Below are positions 13,594 through 23,744 of a DNA stretch of 48,474 nt, piece after piece. The notes under the pieces were generated by a model, which ran no database searches, was not told the DNA's origin, and worked only from the letters and a program-made list of their open reading frames with translations. The stretch's first letter is position 1, and every line of letters begins with the position of its first letter. Where the stretch lies: contig NZ_JNZA01000046.1 of the NCBI RefSeq assembly GCF_000717345.1, positions 1-48,474 of the forward strand, given 5' to 3'. The DNA comes from Streptomyces lydicus. GTDB taxonomy: Bacteria > Actinomycetota > Actinomycetes > Streptomycetales > Streptomycetaceae. The position numbers were made by a program, and so were the translations under genes.

Positions 13594-14928
13594 TCAGACG
13601 GCTTGGTTGCTGCCGAGGAGGATGGCGTTCTTCACGCCGCCGACCTGGTAGTTGAAGGTCAGCGCGTAGTCGAAGTCGAGCGGGCGGGGCCGCACGCCGG
13701 GGACGGGGTCGAACGACAGCCCGTCGGCGGGCTGTTCGCAGTTCGCGGTGGGGCACACCTGCCCGTACTCCATCATCATCAGCGTCAGGGCGACGCCCAC
13801 GCAGCCGGCCGGGGCGCCGTTGTGGCCGAAGCAGCCCTCCTGGGACGTCATCAGCGGACGGCGGTCGGGCCCGTACAGCTCCCGGACGGCTTGCGACTCG
13901 AAGGCGGTGACGACGATGTTGCCGTCGCTGCCGCCGTGCACGTACGGCACGTTGTTCAGGTCCCACCGGTCGCCGAGGCAGCGGCGGACCGCGGCGACCA
14001 GTTCGCTGCCGGTCTCGTCGCACGCGAGCGGGTTGGCCAGCCCGTCCCGGGTCATGGCGGTGGACAGCACCTGGCCGTAGCGGTGCGCGCCGCGCCGGGT
14101 GGCGTGCTCCCGGCTCTCCAGGATCAGGGTGGCCGAGCCCTCCCCGTGGTTGATGCAGTCGGCCCGCCGGTCGTAGGGCCGCATCAGGGAGAGGAAGGAC
14201 GGCACCAGCTCCGGCATGTCCGGGGTGCGCAGCGCGTCGTAGGTCTGCTGCGCGCCGTGCAGCAGCCGCTGGATGTTCTGGATGAGCCGCATGTCGAAGA
14301 CGTCGACCCCGGTCACGACGGCGATGTCGACCTCGCCGTGGGCGATCATCCGCTTGGCGTTGGCGATCTGTACGGCGGACGAGGCGCAGCCGCACGAGAC
14401 GGTGTAGCAGGGGCCGTTGGAGCGGGTCAGCGCGGCCTGCACCAGCGCGACGTCGGACGGGGTGACGGCCTGCTGGGCGGCGACGAACAGCTCCATCGCC
14501 TCCGGTGCGGTGGTCGTGGCGGGGTCGGCGCGCAGTACCGAGAGATAGCTCTCGACATTCGCGTCCACACCGCCGCGCCCCACCAGGACCGCGGCCTCGC
14601 CGAGCGCCCCGGCGCGGTAATTCAGCCCGGCGTCCGCACATGCCTGCGCGAGCGATACCAGGCCGTATCTGTGGGCCTTGGTGTAATGCCGGGAAAAGAA
14701 AGGGGGAAGGTCCGGAAAACGCTCGTCGAACATCTCCTGGGTCAGATTGACGGAGCCGTAATAGACCTCGTCGTACTGCAGACAGGACTGGCCGTTGACG
14801 GCGACGTCCCAGGCTTCTTCGGCGGTGAAGACCGGCTTCTCCGCGCCCGGCAGACAGAATCCGACACCGGTCACCACGGCGCTCCGGTCCGGATCGTACT
14901 CTTCGGGGTTCCTGACTTCTCGGTTCAC
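13594..14928 (-). CDS. Stand-alone ketosynthase-like condensing enzyme, 444 aa
   Basis: A thiolase-fold protein with N-terminal and C-terminal ketoacyl-synthase halves (about 15-255 and 260-440). The nucleophile is Cys181 in SCGCASSAV. The two histidines are at 331 in VHGGSDGN, where KAS II/PKS enzymes have HGTGTxxxD, and 369 in GHNGAPAG. The catalytic triad is therefore kept, but the first His motif is unusual, so it may start the chain, transfer an acyl group or release product instead of elongating. The ATG at 14926-14928 is used. It lies between DUF5988 (78 bp) and the PKS (37 bp) on the same strand. It is not a chain-length factor, because the active Cys is present. Substrate and role are inferred only from context. 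Confidence 0.85.
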   Translation of the reverse strand: MNREVRNPEEYDPDRSAVVTGVGFCLPGAEKPVFTAEEAWDVAVNGQSCLQYDEVYYGSVNLTQEMFDERFPDLPPFFSRHYTKAHRYGLVSLAQACADAGLNYRAGALGEAAVLVGRGGVDANVESYLSVLRADPATTTAPEAMELFVAAQQAVTPSDVALVQAALTRSNGPCYTVSCGCASSAVQIANAKRMIAHGEVDIAVVTGVDVFDMRLIQNIQRLLHGAQQTYDALRTPDMPELVPSFLSLMRPYDRRADCINHGEGSATLILESREHATRRGAHRYGQVLSTAMTRDGLANPLACDETGSELVAAVRRCLGDRWDLNNVPYVHGGSDGNIVVTAFESQAVRELYGPDRRPLMTSQEGCFGHNGAPAGCVGVALTLMMMEYGQVCPTANCEQPADGLSFDPVPGVRPRPLDFDYALTFNYQVGGVKNAILLGSNQAV

Positions 14929-15006
14929 GACAGGACTCCGTCCCTCACGAGGATCATCATGTTCCCGCTCCTCTGCGAACTGCGCTCTTCTCGGGCCGCA
15001 CGGCGC

Positions 15007-15213
15007 CTACTCGGCGATGGTTGTGCGGTAATGCCAGCGATAGACGGGGACCTGCTCTCCGTCCAACTCGGCGTATTCGCCGTAGAATTCGAAGCGCTCG
15101 TAGCCATTGCCACGCACGAGCCTTACCGGGTCCCGGACATCCTCGCGCGAGTTCTCCGGCAGGGCCTTTCCACCGGGCTCGTCGACGAGAATCACGATGT
15201 TTCTTCGCGCCAT
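15007..15213 (-). CDS. DUF5988-like small protein, 68 aa
   Basis: Starts MARRNIVILVDEPGG and has a C-terminal half with RLVRGNGYERFEFYGEY and VYRWHYRTTIAE, which matches my recollection of DUF5988, a small Streptomyces family often found beside polyketide or other biosynthetic genes. Function is unknown; no membrane segment, metal site or carrier-protein serine motif is visible. The ATG at 15211-15213 follows GGAGAG, and a longer in-frame start is unnecessary. It is the first gene of the operon DUF5988 - ketosynthase - PKS, which suggests a supporting role in that pathway. Confidence 0.75.
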   Translation of the reverse strand: MARRNIVILVDEPGGKALPENSREDVRDPVRLVRGNGYERFEFYGEYAELDGEQVPVYRWHYRTTIAE

Positions 15214-15517
15214 GCTGCACTCTCCGGTGTTCGTCTCAGGGTGTGCTGATCTCAGCCGGTGCGCCGGCTGGTCCGGATACAGATGTGCGGCGGGGGAACC
15301 TGCAAAGAGGTCACCGCGAGCGGCGGCTGCCGGGGGGAAGGGGGCGCCGGCCGACCCGGCGTGGCCTGCGGAGCGGCACCGGGCGGGAGGGGCGTGGGCG
15401 GCGGCGCGAGCGGCGGCCGCGGCCGCGGGCCGGGGGCGGGACACAGGTGCCGTTCCCCCGCCGGCCGGCGGTATTCGATCGCATGACGCCCCCTCGGTCG
15501 AAGGGTGGGGGGCCGAT

Positions 15518-15545
15518 CAGCCGGTGCCGAAATCGACACCGGCTG
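15518..15545. promoter_or_regulatory. Inverted repeat upstream of PKS operon (1)
   Basis: CAGCCGGTG and CACCGGCTG form a perfect 9-bp inverted repeat with a 10-nt centre (CCGAAATCGA). It is about 305 bp upstream of the DUF5988 start. Could be an operator or a transcript hairpin. Confidence 0.4.
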
Positions 15546-15673
15546 ACGGATCCAAAACCCTCTACCGGGGACGCCCATACGGCACCACGGTCTGACCGCA
15601 ACCAGGCACGGGGCCGGGCCAACGAGTAGGCCAGATGCCGCTCCCCGGAGAGGGTGGGCGGCCCACCGGTTGG

Positions 15674-15698
15674 ATGCGACAAGTTATCCACGTCGCAT
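15674..15698. promoter_or_regulatory. Inverted repeat upstream of PKS operon (2)
   Basis: ATGCGAC and GTCGCAT flank an 11-nt AT-richer centre that contains TTATCCAC. A perfect 7-bp repeat in the least GC-rich part of the gap; a candidate regulator site. Confidence 0.4.
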
Positions 15699-16101
15699 AG
15701 ACGCGCTACAACAGTCAACCGATAAGGCCACCCGTTCGGAGCAGCGCGAAAACTGGAAACTCGTACCAACTTGCGCCGCGGCATTGGTCGATGTCTTTAA
15801 TTCGCTCATGACTGATGCAGCGCCGCCTTGCTCACTTCTTCCGCTCCACCGCGAAATGGGGCTGTGTGCAACATTGCGCGCGCCGCTCGGCATTCACGCA
15901 CGGGGTGCCCGGCGCCCGTAGAGCGGCCGCCCGGCCGGCGTTTGGTCCGCCGGGACACCAGTCCCGGCCCGAACACGCCGCCCAGTAAGGCCAATTGACG
16001 TGGCCGCCGGTCCCGAACCGGCTCCGCGCGCACGAGTACCCCGCGGTCTCCCCACACACCGGACTGCCGACAACTCCCCATCAGACAAGGGCCATTCGCT
16101 A

Positions 16102-17112
16102 ATGACGTTTGATTCGGTGTGCCGGTCTTCCCACGCGAGCGACACCCCCACGATGACGCTCGCCGAGTACGGGGAACACCGGTGGCAGACCGCGATAGAC
16201 GGGCTGGAGCCGCTGACCATGTCGCCCTACCGGGCCGGGTGGCGGCTGCGCGTCCTGCCCAGCATCGGGCACGTCCTCGTACGCCGGATGACCCGCCGGG
16301 TCGTCAACCGCGCGCTGCACTGCTGGATCGCCGACGAGTGCGGCCTGTCGACGGTGAAGAACAGCCTCGCCGTGCTGGTGCGCGTCCTGGAGCAGGCCGT
16401 CCGCGACGGCCTGCTGGACGCCAATCCGGCCCGGGTGACCGGCTGGCAGCAGGAGTTCCAGCGCGCCCAGGCCGAGCACGCGGCACCGCGGCAGCTGGCG
16501 CTGCCCGGCCCGGAGGCGCTCGACCGGCTGGCGGCCCTCCTCGTCCAGCGGTCCCCGGACGGCTACCCGGGCTGGGGCGACATCGTGCGCTTCGCGGCCT
16601 GGACGGGCACCCGCTTCGCCGAGGTCTCCGCCCTCCGGGCGCAGGACATCGACACCGACAGCTGGACCTGGCAGGTGTGCCGGCGCACGGTGTCCGAGCC
16701 GGGCGGCCTGGTGGACTGCGCCTCCCGCGGCCGCAGCCGGCGGACGGTGCCGCTGCGCCCCGCCGCCCGGATGCTGGTGGCCGGGCGGCTGGAGGCGGCG
16801 CGGCACACCCCGCAGGCCCGGCTGTTCACCGGCCCGGCCCGCCGCCGGTTCTCCACCGCGGTACTGCGCGAGGCGACCGGCTGGGACGACGTCGTGGTCG
16901 ACCTCGGGCACCCGTATCTGCTGCGCCACGACCTGCGGCACACCGGGCTGACGTGGATGGCGGACGCCGGGGTTCCGCTGCCCGTGCTCTGCCAGGTCGC
17001 CGAGCGCCCGTCGCTGGAGGCCGTCCGGCGCTATCTGCCGCCCGGCGGCGTTCCCCCCGCGGCGACGGCGGACGGCCGGGAGCCCCGGCCAGGAGCCGGC
17101 CCCCGCCCGTGA
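16102..17112 (+). CDS. Tyrosine recombinase/integrase-like protein lacking a core histidine
   Basis: A 336-residue protein of the tyrosine recombinase family common in Streptomyces. It has an N-terminal SAM-like core-binding region (about 20-110) and a catalytic domain. Visible catalytic residues are Arg171 (GTRFAEVSALR), His276 and Arg279 (HDLRHT) and the nucleophile Tyr311 (RRYLPP). Family members have GHGS before TTTQRYL; here the stretch is ERPSLEAVRRYL, so the second histidine is replaced by Arg302. Activity may be lost or altered. The start at 16102 is chosen over 16000 and 16153 without a strong ribosome binding site. No attachment-site repeats were found. Its stop codon lies in the loop of a long hairpin. 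Confidence 0.8.
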   Translation: MTFDSVCRSSHASDTPTMTLAEYGEHRWQTAIDGLEPLTMSPYRAGWRLRVLPSIGHVLVRRMTRRVVNRALHCWIADECGLSTVKNSLAVLVRVLEQAVRDGLLDANPARVTGWQQEFQRAQAEHAAPRQLALPGPEALDRLAALLVQRSPDGYPGWGDIVRFAAWTGTRFAEVSALRAQDIDTDSWTWQVCRRTVSEPGGLVDCASRGRSRRTVPLRPAARMLVAGRLEAARHTPQARLFTGPARRRFSTAVLREATGWDDVVVDLGHPYLLRHDLRHTGLTWMADAGVPLPVLCQVAERPSLEAVRRYLPPGGVPPAATADGREPRPGAGPRP

Positions 17113-17128
17113 AGCGGGCGGGGGCCGG
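17096..17128. terminator. Hairpin with the integrase stop codon in its loop
   Basis: CCGGCCCCCGCCCG pairs perfectly over 14 bp with CGGGCGGGGGCCGG around the loop TGAAG, whose TGA is the recombinase stop codon. It sits between two convergent genes and probably serves both. Confidence 0.75.
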
Positions 17129-17265
17129 GTCGGTCGTACTGCGCCCTCCGAGGGGCGACGGCACCGGAGCCTTCGGCCGTCTCCTACGGGCAGGACATCC
17201 AGCCGCCCGCGGGATCCGGCGTCACGGACCCGGGCCGCCTACCTCCCGGAGAGCTCTCCTTCACC

Positions 17266-18108
17266 TCACAGGTAGGTGAAGGTACCGGCGTTGGCGGTGC
17301 CGCCCAGGGTCTGGACGGTCACCGTCACGGTCGACCCGACGGTGCCGGGCGGGACCGTCCCGGTGAGGGAGGTGCCGGTCCCGTTGACCGTGACTCCGGT
17401 GGCGGGAGTGCCCCCGAAGAGCACGGTCGCACCGGACAGGCCGGTGCCGGAGAGGGAGAAGGTGGACCCGGCGGTCGCCGAGGTCGGCGTCACCGGGACG
17501 GTGACCACCGGGGCCGGCGGGAGGTAGGTGAATCCGCCGGGGACGGTCGCGGTGCCGCTCGGGGTCGTCACGACGACCGGGACGTTGCCGCCGCCGGCGG
17601 GTCCGGCCGGGGTGAGGCCGAACAGCACGGTGCCGGTGGGGTCCGTACCGAGGACCGTGGCCGGGGTGCCACCGAAGGTGACGGTCCCGCCCTGGAGGTT
17701 GGCACCGAGGACGGTGAACGGGGTACCGCCCGCGGTCGGCCCCGAGGCGGGGACGATCACCGTGGCGGTGGGCGGCAGCGGCGGCGTCCCCGTCACGTAG
17801 ACGTATGTCACCGGGTTGGTGGTGCCCACCGCGTTGGTCGCGGTGACCTGTACGGCACCCGCGGCGTGCGCCGGGGCGAGCACCGAGACGGTCAGCCCGA
17901 GGGGGTCCTGCCCGACGATGGTGGCCGGCGTGCCCCCCATGAGGACGGTGGTGGTGCCGGCCAGGCCCAGCCCGACCAGGGTCACGGTGTTGCCGCCCGA
18001 GGTCGGCCCCGAGTTCGGCAGCACGGCGAGCAGCACGGGCCCCAGCCCGAGGGACTGGAGGTGCGGCTGCTGGACGGGCGAGATCAGTTGGGGTGTGGGT
18101 GTGGACAT
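17266..18108 (-). CDS. IPT/TIG-domain repeat protein, 280 aa
   Basis: Three immunoglobulin-like IPT/TIG repeats of roughly 80 residues each, marked by PNSGPTSGGNTVTLVG, PASGPTAGGTPFTVLG and a more diverged PTSATAGSTFSLSG, each followed by a GGTPAT strand. The chain is Thr/Gly/Val/Pro-rich with almost no charge. The N-terminus (MSTPTPQLISPVQQP) has no signal peptide, so it is either cytoplasmic or exported another way. IPT/TIG domains are adhesion or ligand-binding modules; no partner is visible. The ATG at 18106-18108 follows AGGAGGACTTGC, an excellent ribosome binding site. Related short multi-TIG proteins are frequent in Streptomyces, but their function is not known to me. Confidence 0.85.
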   Translation of the reverse strand: MSTPTPQLISPVQQPHLQSLGLGPVLLAVLPNSGPTSGGNTVTLVGLGLAGTTTVLMGGTPATIVGQDPLGLTVSVLAPAHAAGAVQVTATNAVGTTNPVTYVYVTGTPPLPPTATVIVPASGPTAGGTPFTVLGANLQGGTVTFGGTPATVLGTDPTGTVLFGLTPAGPAGGGNVPVVVTTPSGTATVPGGFTYLPPAPVVTVPVTPTSATAGSTFSLSGTGLSGATVLFGGTPATGVTVNGTGTSLTGTVPPGTVGSTVTVTVQTLGGTANAGTFTYL

Positions 18109-18505
18109 GCAAGTCCTCCTGCTGTCTGCGGCTTGTTGCCCGGCTCCGCTCGCGACGGACGCGGTGCGTCCTCGGAGCCCGGGCACTGGCAGCAGCCGGC
18201 CGTACGGGAGAACGGCTCGGGCGGGCACATCGGGCCGGATCACACCTGGGGAGTGTGCGGGGCCGCCGTGCTGCCGGCCGGCCCCCCGCCGCCCCACACG
18301 AGGGGCGGCGGGCGGACCGACTGCTGAAGCCCGAGGGGGATGGACGGCCCACCGACCAGGCACCACCAGTAACCCAGAGGTGCTGCCGACCGACAACGGC
18401 CTTGACACCAGGGCACCCGTTCGGCCCAGCGCGCATTCCGGCGCAATCACCACGGTTGTCCACAGGCCGCGGCAGAGCACTCCGCGAAGCTCGTAGGCTT
18501 CAGGA
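18109..18505. other. Divergent intergenic region between IPT gene and recQ
   Basis: A 397-bp gap without a gene. It holds two structured elements: a bulged stem (18138-18182, CCCGGCTCCG with CGGAGCCCGGG around an inner GGACGC/GCGTCC stem) in the probable leader of the IPT gene, and CCCGCCGCCCC/GGGGCGGCGGG (18285-18312, 6-nt loop). Either could attenuate transcription. The recQ promoter should be near 18400-18500, where GC falls slightly. Confidence 0.45.
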
Positions 18506-20509
<2,004 letters not shown>

Positions 20510-20543
20510 GCACACCGGCACTTCGACCCCCTGTGCGGCCTTT

Positions 20544-20568
20544 GACGGGCCGCGCGGGGCGGTCCGTC
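20544..20568 (+). terminator. Probable terminator after recQ
   Basis: GACGGGCC and GGTCCGTC pair over 8 bp (one G-U) around a GC-rich loop, 34 bp past the recQ stop codon. Confidence 0.5.
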
Positions 20569-20698
20569 ACACGACCGGTGCCAGAGATCTTGCTGGCTGT
20601 TACACAACGTACGGGTTGCCGTTAAGGACGCTCCGTACCGTGCTGTGCCGTACCGCGCCCCTATCGGCGGCCCACGCCGCCCCCGACGAGGAGTACCC

Positions 20699-20983
20699 AT
20701 GCGGAGCCGGAGCCGCTCCATGATCCGTACCGCCACCGTCGCGACCGGCGCGCTGGCCGTCCTGCTGCTTCCCGCGGGCGCCGCCTCCGCCGCCGATTCC
20801 ACCGCGCCCACGGAGAGCCGGACGTCGATCATGCTGCCCGACAACGGGCTGGCGGGACTGGCCGAGAAGGCCGGCCATCTGCCCAAGGCGGGCCTCATCG
20901 GCGGTGCCGGCGCGCTGGGCGTGGCGGGCGCGGTCGCCGTCGTGCACCGCCGGCGGCACGGCAGCCGCAGCCGCCGCATCTGA
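20699..20983 (+). CDS. Small exported membrane protein with sortase-like tail, 94 aa
   Basis: A Sec-type signal peptide (MRSRSRSMIR, hydrophobic ATGALAVLLLPAGAA, likely cleavage after ASAA) leads to a short Ser/Thr-rich mature part. The C-terminus has LPKAG, then a hydrophobic stretch (about 65-80, GGAGALGVAGAVAVV) and the basic tail HRRRHGSRSRR. This is the layout of a cell-wall sorting signal, with Ala where LPXTG has Thr. The ATG at 20699 follows GAGGAG. It might instead be a plain membrane-anchored peptide. Function is unknown and it is not a recognisable chaplin or rodlin. Confidence 0.7.
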   Translation: MRSRSRSMIRTATVATGALAVLLLPAGAASAADSTAPTESRTSIMLPDNGLAGLAEKAGHLPKAGLIGGAGALGVAGAVAVVHRRRHGSRSRRI

Positions 20984-21064
20984 CCCGGACCGGCCGGCCC
21001 GGCGTACGGACCGGCCGCCGGAAAACCGCGGCCGGAGCGTGGTCCGTTCCCAGGGAGCGGGCCG

Positions 21065-21895
21065 CTACTCCCCCAGCATCCGCTGCACGTCCCCGTACCC
21101 CAGCACCCCGCCGCCGGTCCCGGTCACGTCCGGCAGCTCCCGCCCCTCCCGGATGGCCTCCGCCGCCCCGAGCGTGGCCTGCAGCGCCGTACGGAAGAGC
21201 AGCGAGCCGGTGCTGATGCGGCGCACCCCGAGCTCCGCCAGCCGGCCGAGGGTGTGCCGGCCCGGGGTGAACAGGATGTTCACCGGCGCCGGCACCTCGG
21301 CGACCAGCACCGCCACGTCCTCGTCGGCGACCACCCCGGGGACGAAGATCCCGTCCGCGCCCGCCGCCAGATAGCTCTCGGCGCGGGAGAGCGTCACCGA
21401 CAGCGGCGGCGGGGCGTCCACCAGCCAGTGGGTGTCGATCCGGGCGTTGAGGAACAGCCCCGGCGCCCGCTCCTTCGCGGCGCTGATCAACTCGGCCTGC
21501 CGGGCCGGATCCTGCAGCCCCGCGCCACCCGGCAGCCCGTCCTCCAGATTGAGCCCCGCGGCCCCGGCCTCCGCCAACTCCCCCGCGAGATTGGCCACCT
21601 GGGCCGCGTCGCCGCCGAATCCGCCCTCGATGTCGACGGTGTACGGGCACTCCAGCCGGCCGTTGAGGCGCAGCGCCAGGGCCAGCGTCGCGTCCCGGGC
21701 CTCGGCGAGCGCCCGCCCGTCGGGGTAGCCGTGGGCCGCGGCGACTCCCAGGCTCGTCGTGCCGACCGCCGGGAATCCGGCCCCGGCGAGCACGGCGGCC
21801 GAGGCGACGTCCCAGGCGTTGGGCAGCAGCAGCGGCTGGTCGGCGTGGTGCAGCGCGTGGAAATGGAAGGTGGCGTACTCCGGGGAGCTACTCAT
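21065..21895 (-). CDS. Isocitrate lyase/PEP mutase family enzyme
   Basis: A 276-residue alpha/beta-barrel protein of the phosphoenolpyruvate mutase/isocitrate lyase superfamily. Conserved stretches are LLLPNAWDVASA, GTTSLGVAAAHGYPDG, TVDIEGGFG, GLNLEDG (metal-binding acid), NARIDTHW and STGSLLFRTAL. Members cleave or form C-C or P-C bonds next to a carboxylate, for example 2-methylisocitrate lyase, oxaloacetate hydrolase or carboxyphosphonoenolpyruvate mutase. The KKCGH motif of true isocitrate lyases is absent, so the reaction is undetermined. The ATG at 21893-21895 lacks a strong ribosome binding site. No phosphonate genes are nearby, so a housekeeping role is more likely. Confidence 0.85.
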   Translation of the reverse strand: MSSSPEYATFHFHALHHADQPLLLPNAWDVASAAVLAGAGFPAVGTTSLGVAAAHGYPDGRALAEARDATLALALRLNGRLECPYTVDIEGGFGGDAAQVANLAGELAEAGAAGLNLEDGLPGGAGLQDPARQAELISAAKERAPGLFLNARIDTHWLVDAPPPLSVTLSRAESYLAAGADGIFVPGVVADEDVAVLVAEVPAPVNILFTPGRHTLGRLAELGVRRISTGSLLFRTALQATLGAAEAIREGRELPDVTGTGGGVLGYGDVQRMLGE

Positions 21896-22059
21896 ACCGG
21901 CACCGTAGGCATGTCTGCCCGCCGTAGCCACCGAAGACTCGCGGCGGGCCGGGGCGCGATGACCACTCCGGCGTACAGCACCCGCCCGCACGGCCCTCGC
22001 CCCCTTCCCGCCGCGGCCCCGCCGCCACGCCCCGGGTGTCCCGGGCGCGGCCGCCGCGG

Positions 22060-23541
22060 CTACCCCTGCCCCGCGCACGCCCCCGGCCGCCGCCCGTACA
22101 CCGTGACCCGGGCACCGTGGACGTCCGTGCCGGCGCAGCGCTCGAAGGCGTCGCGCAGGGTGCTGCGCTTGGCGATCTCCTGGTCGCTGTCGTCGGTGGG
22201 CCGGCCGTCGGGGTCGCCCGCGACGATGATCCGGCGGACGGTCAGTATCCGGTCGTGGATGGCGTCGCCGGAGCGTTCGGTGCCGTAGAGGGTGTGGGAG
22301 GCCCGCGGGCTGCTGGCCAGGGCGAGGTCGGTCAGACCGCGGAAGTCGTGCGGAAGGGTGGCCCGCCAGATCCGCCGCCGGGACGGCATGAACAGCAGGC
22401 CGTCGCCGGGCCGGGCCTGCGCGCGTACGGCCTCGGCGACCGCGGTGACGTCGTCGACCCGGCTGTCGGGGCTGCGCAGATGGACGTTGACGGGCAGCAG
22501 CGCGGCCACCGCCGCCGCCACCGCGAGGCTTCTGCGCAGCCGCCGGGCGCGGGTCTGGCCCTGTTCGCCGGCCGGACGCAGCAGCCGGGCCAGCGCGGCC
22601 CCGGCGAGCAGCGCGAACCCCACGACGTAGTAGAGGACGTAGCGGTCGACGTAGGCCGGCTCGACGTGGGAGAGGAGCAGCAGCAGGAGGGTGGGCAGGA
22701 GCAGGAGGGGGATGCCCACGGCCCGCAGGCCGACCGGGCCGCGGGAGCGCACCGGCACGCGGGCGCAGGCGACGCCGAGCACCGCGAGGACGGCGAAGGT
22801 CAGCAACTGCAGCGGGTCCGGCCACATCAGCCAGCTGAGCTGCGCGGACTGCCGGCTGCTGTAGACGGCCAGCGGCGCGAGCACCGCGAGGACGGTCAGG
22901 CAGCACAGGGCCCAGGCGCGCAGCACCCGGCGCGGCAGACGCGCGAGCACCAGTGCGGCGCCGTGCGCGGCCAGCGCCAGCGACGCGAACTCGTGCAGCA
23001 GACAGGCGCACAGCATCAGCGCCGTGTAACCCGGCCACAGTGTTCGGCGCGGCGGCCGGGCCGCGGTCAGCACCAGCAGATACGTCGCCCAGACGACCAG
23101 CGCGCAGACCGCCGCGTAGGAACGGCCCTCCTGGGCGTACTGCTGCACGACCGGGACGAGCGCGAAGGTGAGGCCCGCGAGCAGCCCGGCCCGCCGCCCG
23201 ACCAGGCGCTGCCCCAGCAGGGCGACGCCCGCCGCGGCGGCGGTCATGGCGGCCACGGACGGCAGCCGCAGGCCGATCACCTCGCCCAAGGCGCCACCCA
23301 GGGTGGTGTCGTAGACGCGGAACCAGACGTGTATCAGCGCGTAGTACAGGCCGTGGACGACATCGACGTGCTGGAGCGTGGGCCACAGATCGGCGAGGCG
23401 GCGGTGCGCCATGTCGTACGTGGCCGCCTCGTCCCGCCATACGGCGTCCCGCCGGCGGATGCCCCACGCCCCCAGGAACAGCATCAGCCCCGAGGGCATC
23501 AGGACCACCGTCCCCCGTGCCACCCACTCACGGGCGGACAC
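22060..23541 (-). CDS. GT39/PMT-like integral membrane glycosyltransferase
   Basis: A 493-residue polytopic membrane protein with about ten to twelve hydrophobic helices. It has the acidic loop WRDEAATYD after the first helix (the catalytic DE motif of the mannosyltransferase-like GT-C fold) and a C-terminal soluble part of about 130 residues (VAEAVRAQARPGDGLLF). Such proteins move a sugar from a polyprenyl-phosphate donor to a protein or lipid outside the membrane; donor and acceptor cannot be told. It starts at a GTG (23539-23541); no earlier start exists in frame because a stop lies upstream. A broken copy of part of this gene is found just upstream (23745-23910). Confidence 0.8.
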   Translation of the reverse strand: MSAREWVARGTVVLMPSGLMLFLGAWGIRRRDAVWRDEAATYDMAHRRLADLWPTLQHVDVVHGLYYALIHVWFRVYDTTLGGALGEVIGLRLPSVAAMTAAAAGVALLGQRLVGRRAGLLAGLTFALVPVVQQYAQEGRSYAAVCALVVWATYLLVLTAARPPRRTLWPGYTALMLCACLLHEFASLALAAHGAALVLARLPRRVLRAWALCCLTVLAVLAPLAVYSSRQSAQLSWLMWPDPLQLLTFAVLAVLGVACARVPVRSRGPVGLRAVGIPLLLLPTLLLLLLSHVEPAYVDRYVLYYVVGFALLAGAALARLLRPAGEQGQTRARRLRRSLAVAAAVAALLPVNVHLRSPDSRVDDVTAVAEAVRAQARPGDGLLFMPSRRRIWRATLPHDFRGLTDLALASSPRASHTLYGTERSGDAIHDRILTVRRIIVAGDPDGRPTDDSDQEIAKRSTLRDAFERCAGTDVHGARVTVYGRRPGACAGQG

Positions 23542-23635
23542 GGCGGACGCGTACGCCTTGGGTGCTTGCGCTGCGTCGATGACGGACTCCGGTCACATAC
23601 GGGACGGAGGAGGACGGGCAAGCACACTGTAAGCG

Positions 23636-23664
23636 GCGGCGCGCCCGGGTTCCGGGCGCGCCGC
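23636..23664. terminator. Perfect hairpin between GT39 gene and its remnant
   Basis: GCGGCGCGCCCG and CGGGCGCGCCGC form a 12-bp perfect stem with loop GGTTC. It is well placed to end transcription of the carboxypeptidase gene located upstream on the minus strand. Confidence 0.6.
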
Positions 23665-23744
23665 GTGGATCTTCGCCGGGCCGTTCCCGGCCCAAGTCGC
23701 CACGCACGGCCGCCCGGCTGAGCGACGAGGTGCCATCGCGCCGT

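Larger units (their letters stand above)
15214..16101. other. Long intergenic region upstream of the PKS operon
   Basis: There are 888 bp with no convincing gene, split between the minus-strand PKS operon and the plus-strand recombinase gene. GC content drops around 15670-15860. It should contain the operon promoter and holds at least two inverted repeats (listed separately) plus GGTGGGC-N-GCCCACC (about 15653-15667). Short open frames here lack codon bias and ribosome binding sites. Disrupted genes or an unrecognised small RNA cannot be excluded. Confidence 0.5.

Noticed and set aside
15674..15698. TTATCCAC as a DnaA box or replication origin
   Set aside because: Only a single copy; no cluster of boxes and no dnaA or dnaN nearby.
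16102..17112. Integrated mobile element around the recombinase
   Set aside because: No excisionase, replication or transfer genes, no tRNA and no att-like direct repeats were seen.
21065..21895. Phosphonate biosynthesis gene (PEP mutase proper)
   Set aside because: No phosphonopyruvate decarboxylase or other phosphonate genes nearby; the superfamily is broad.
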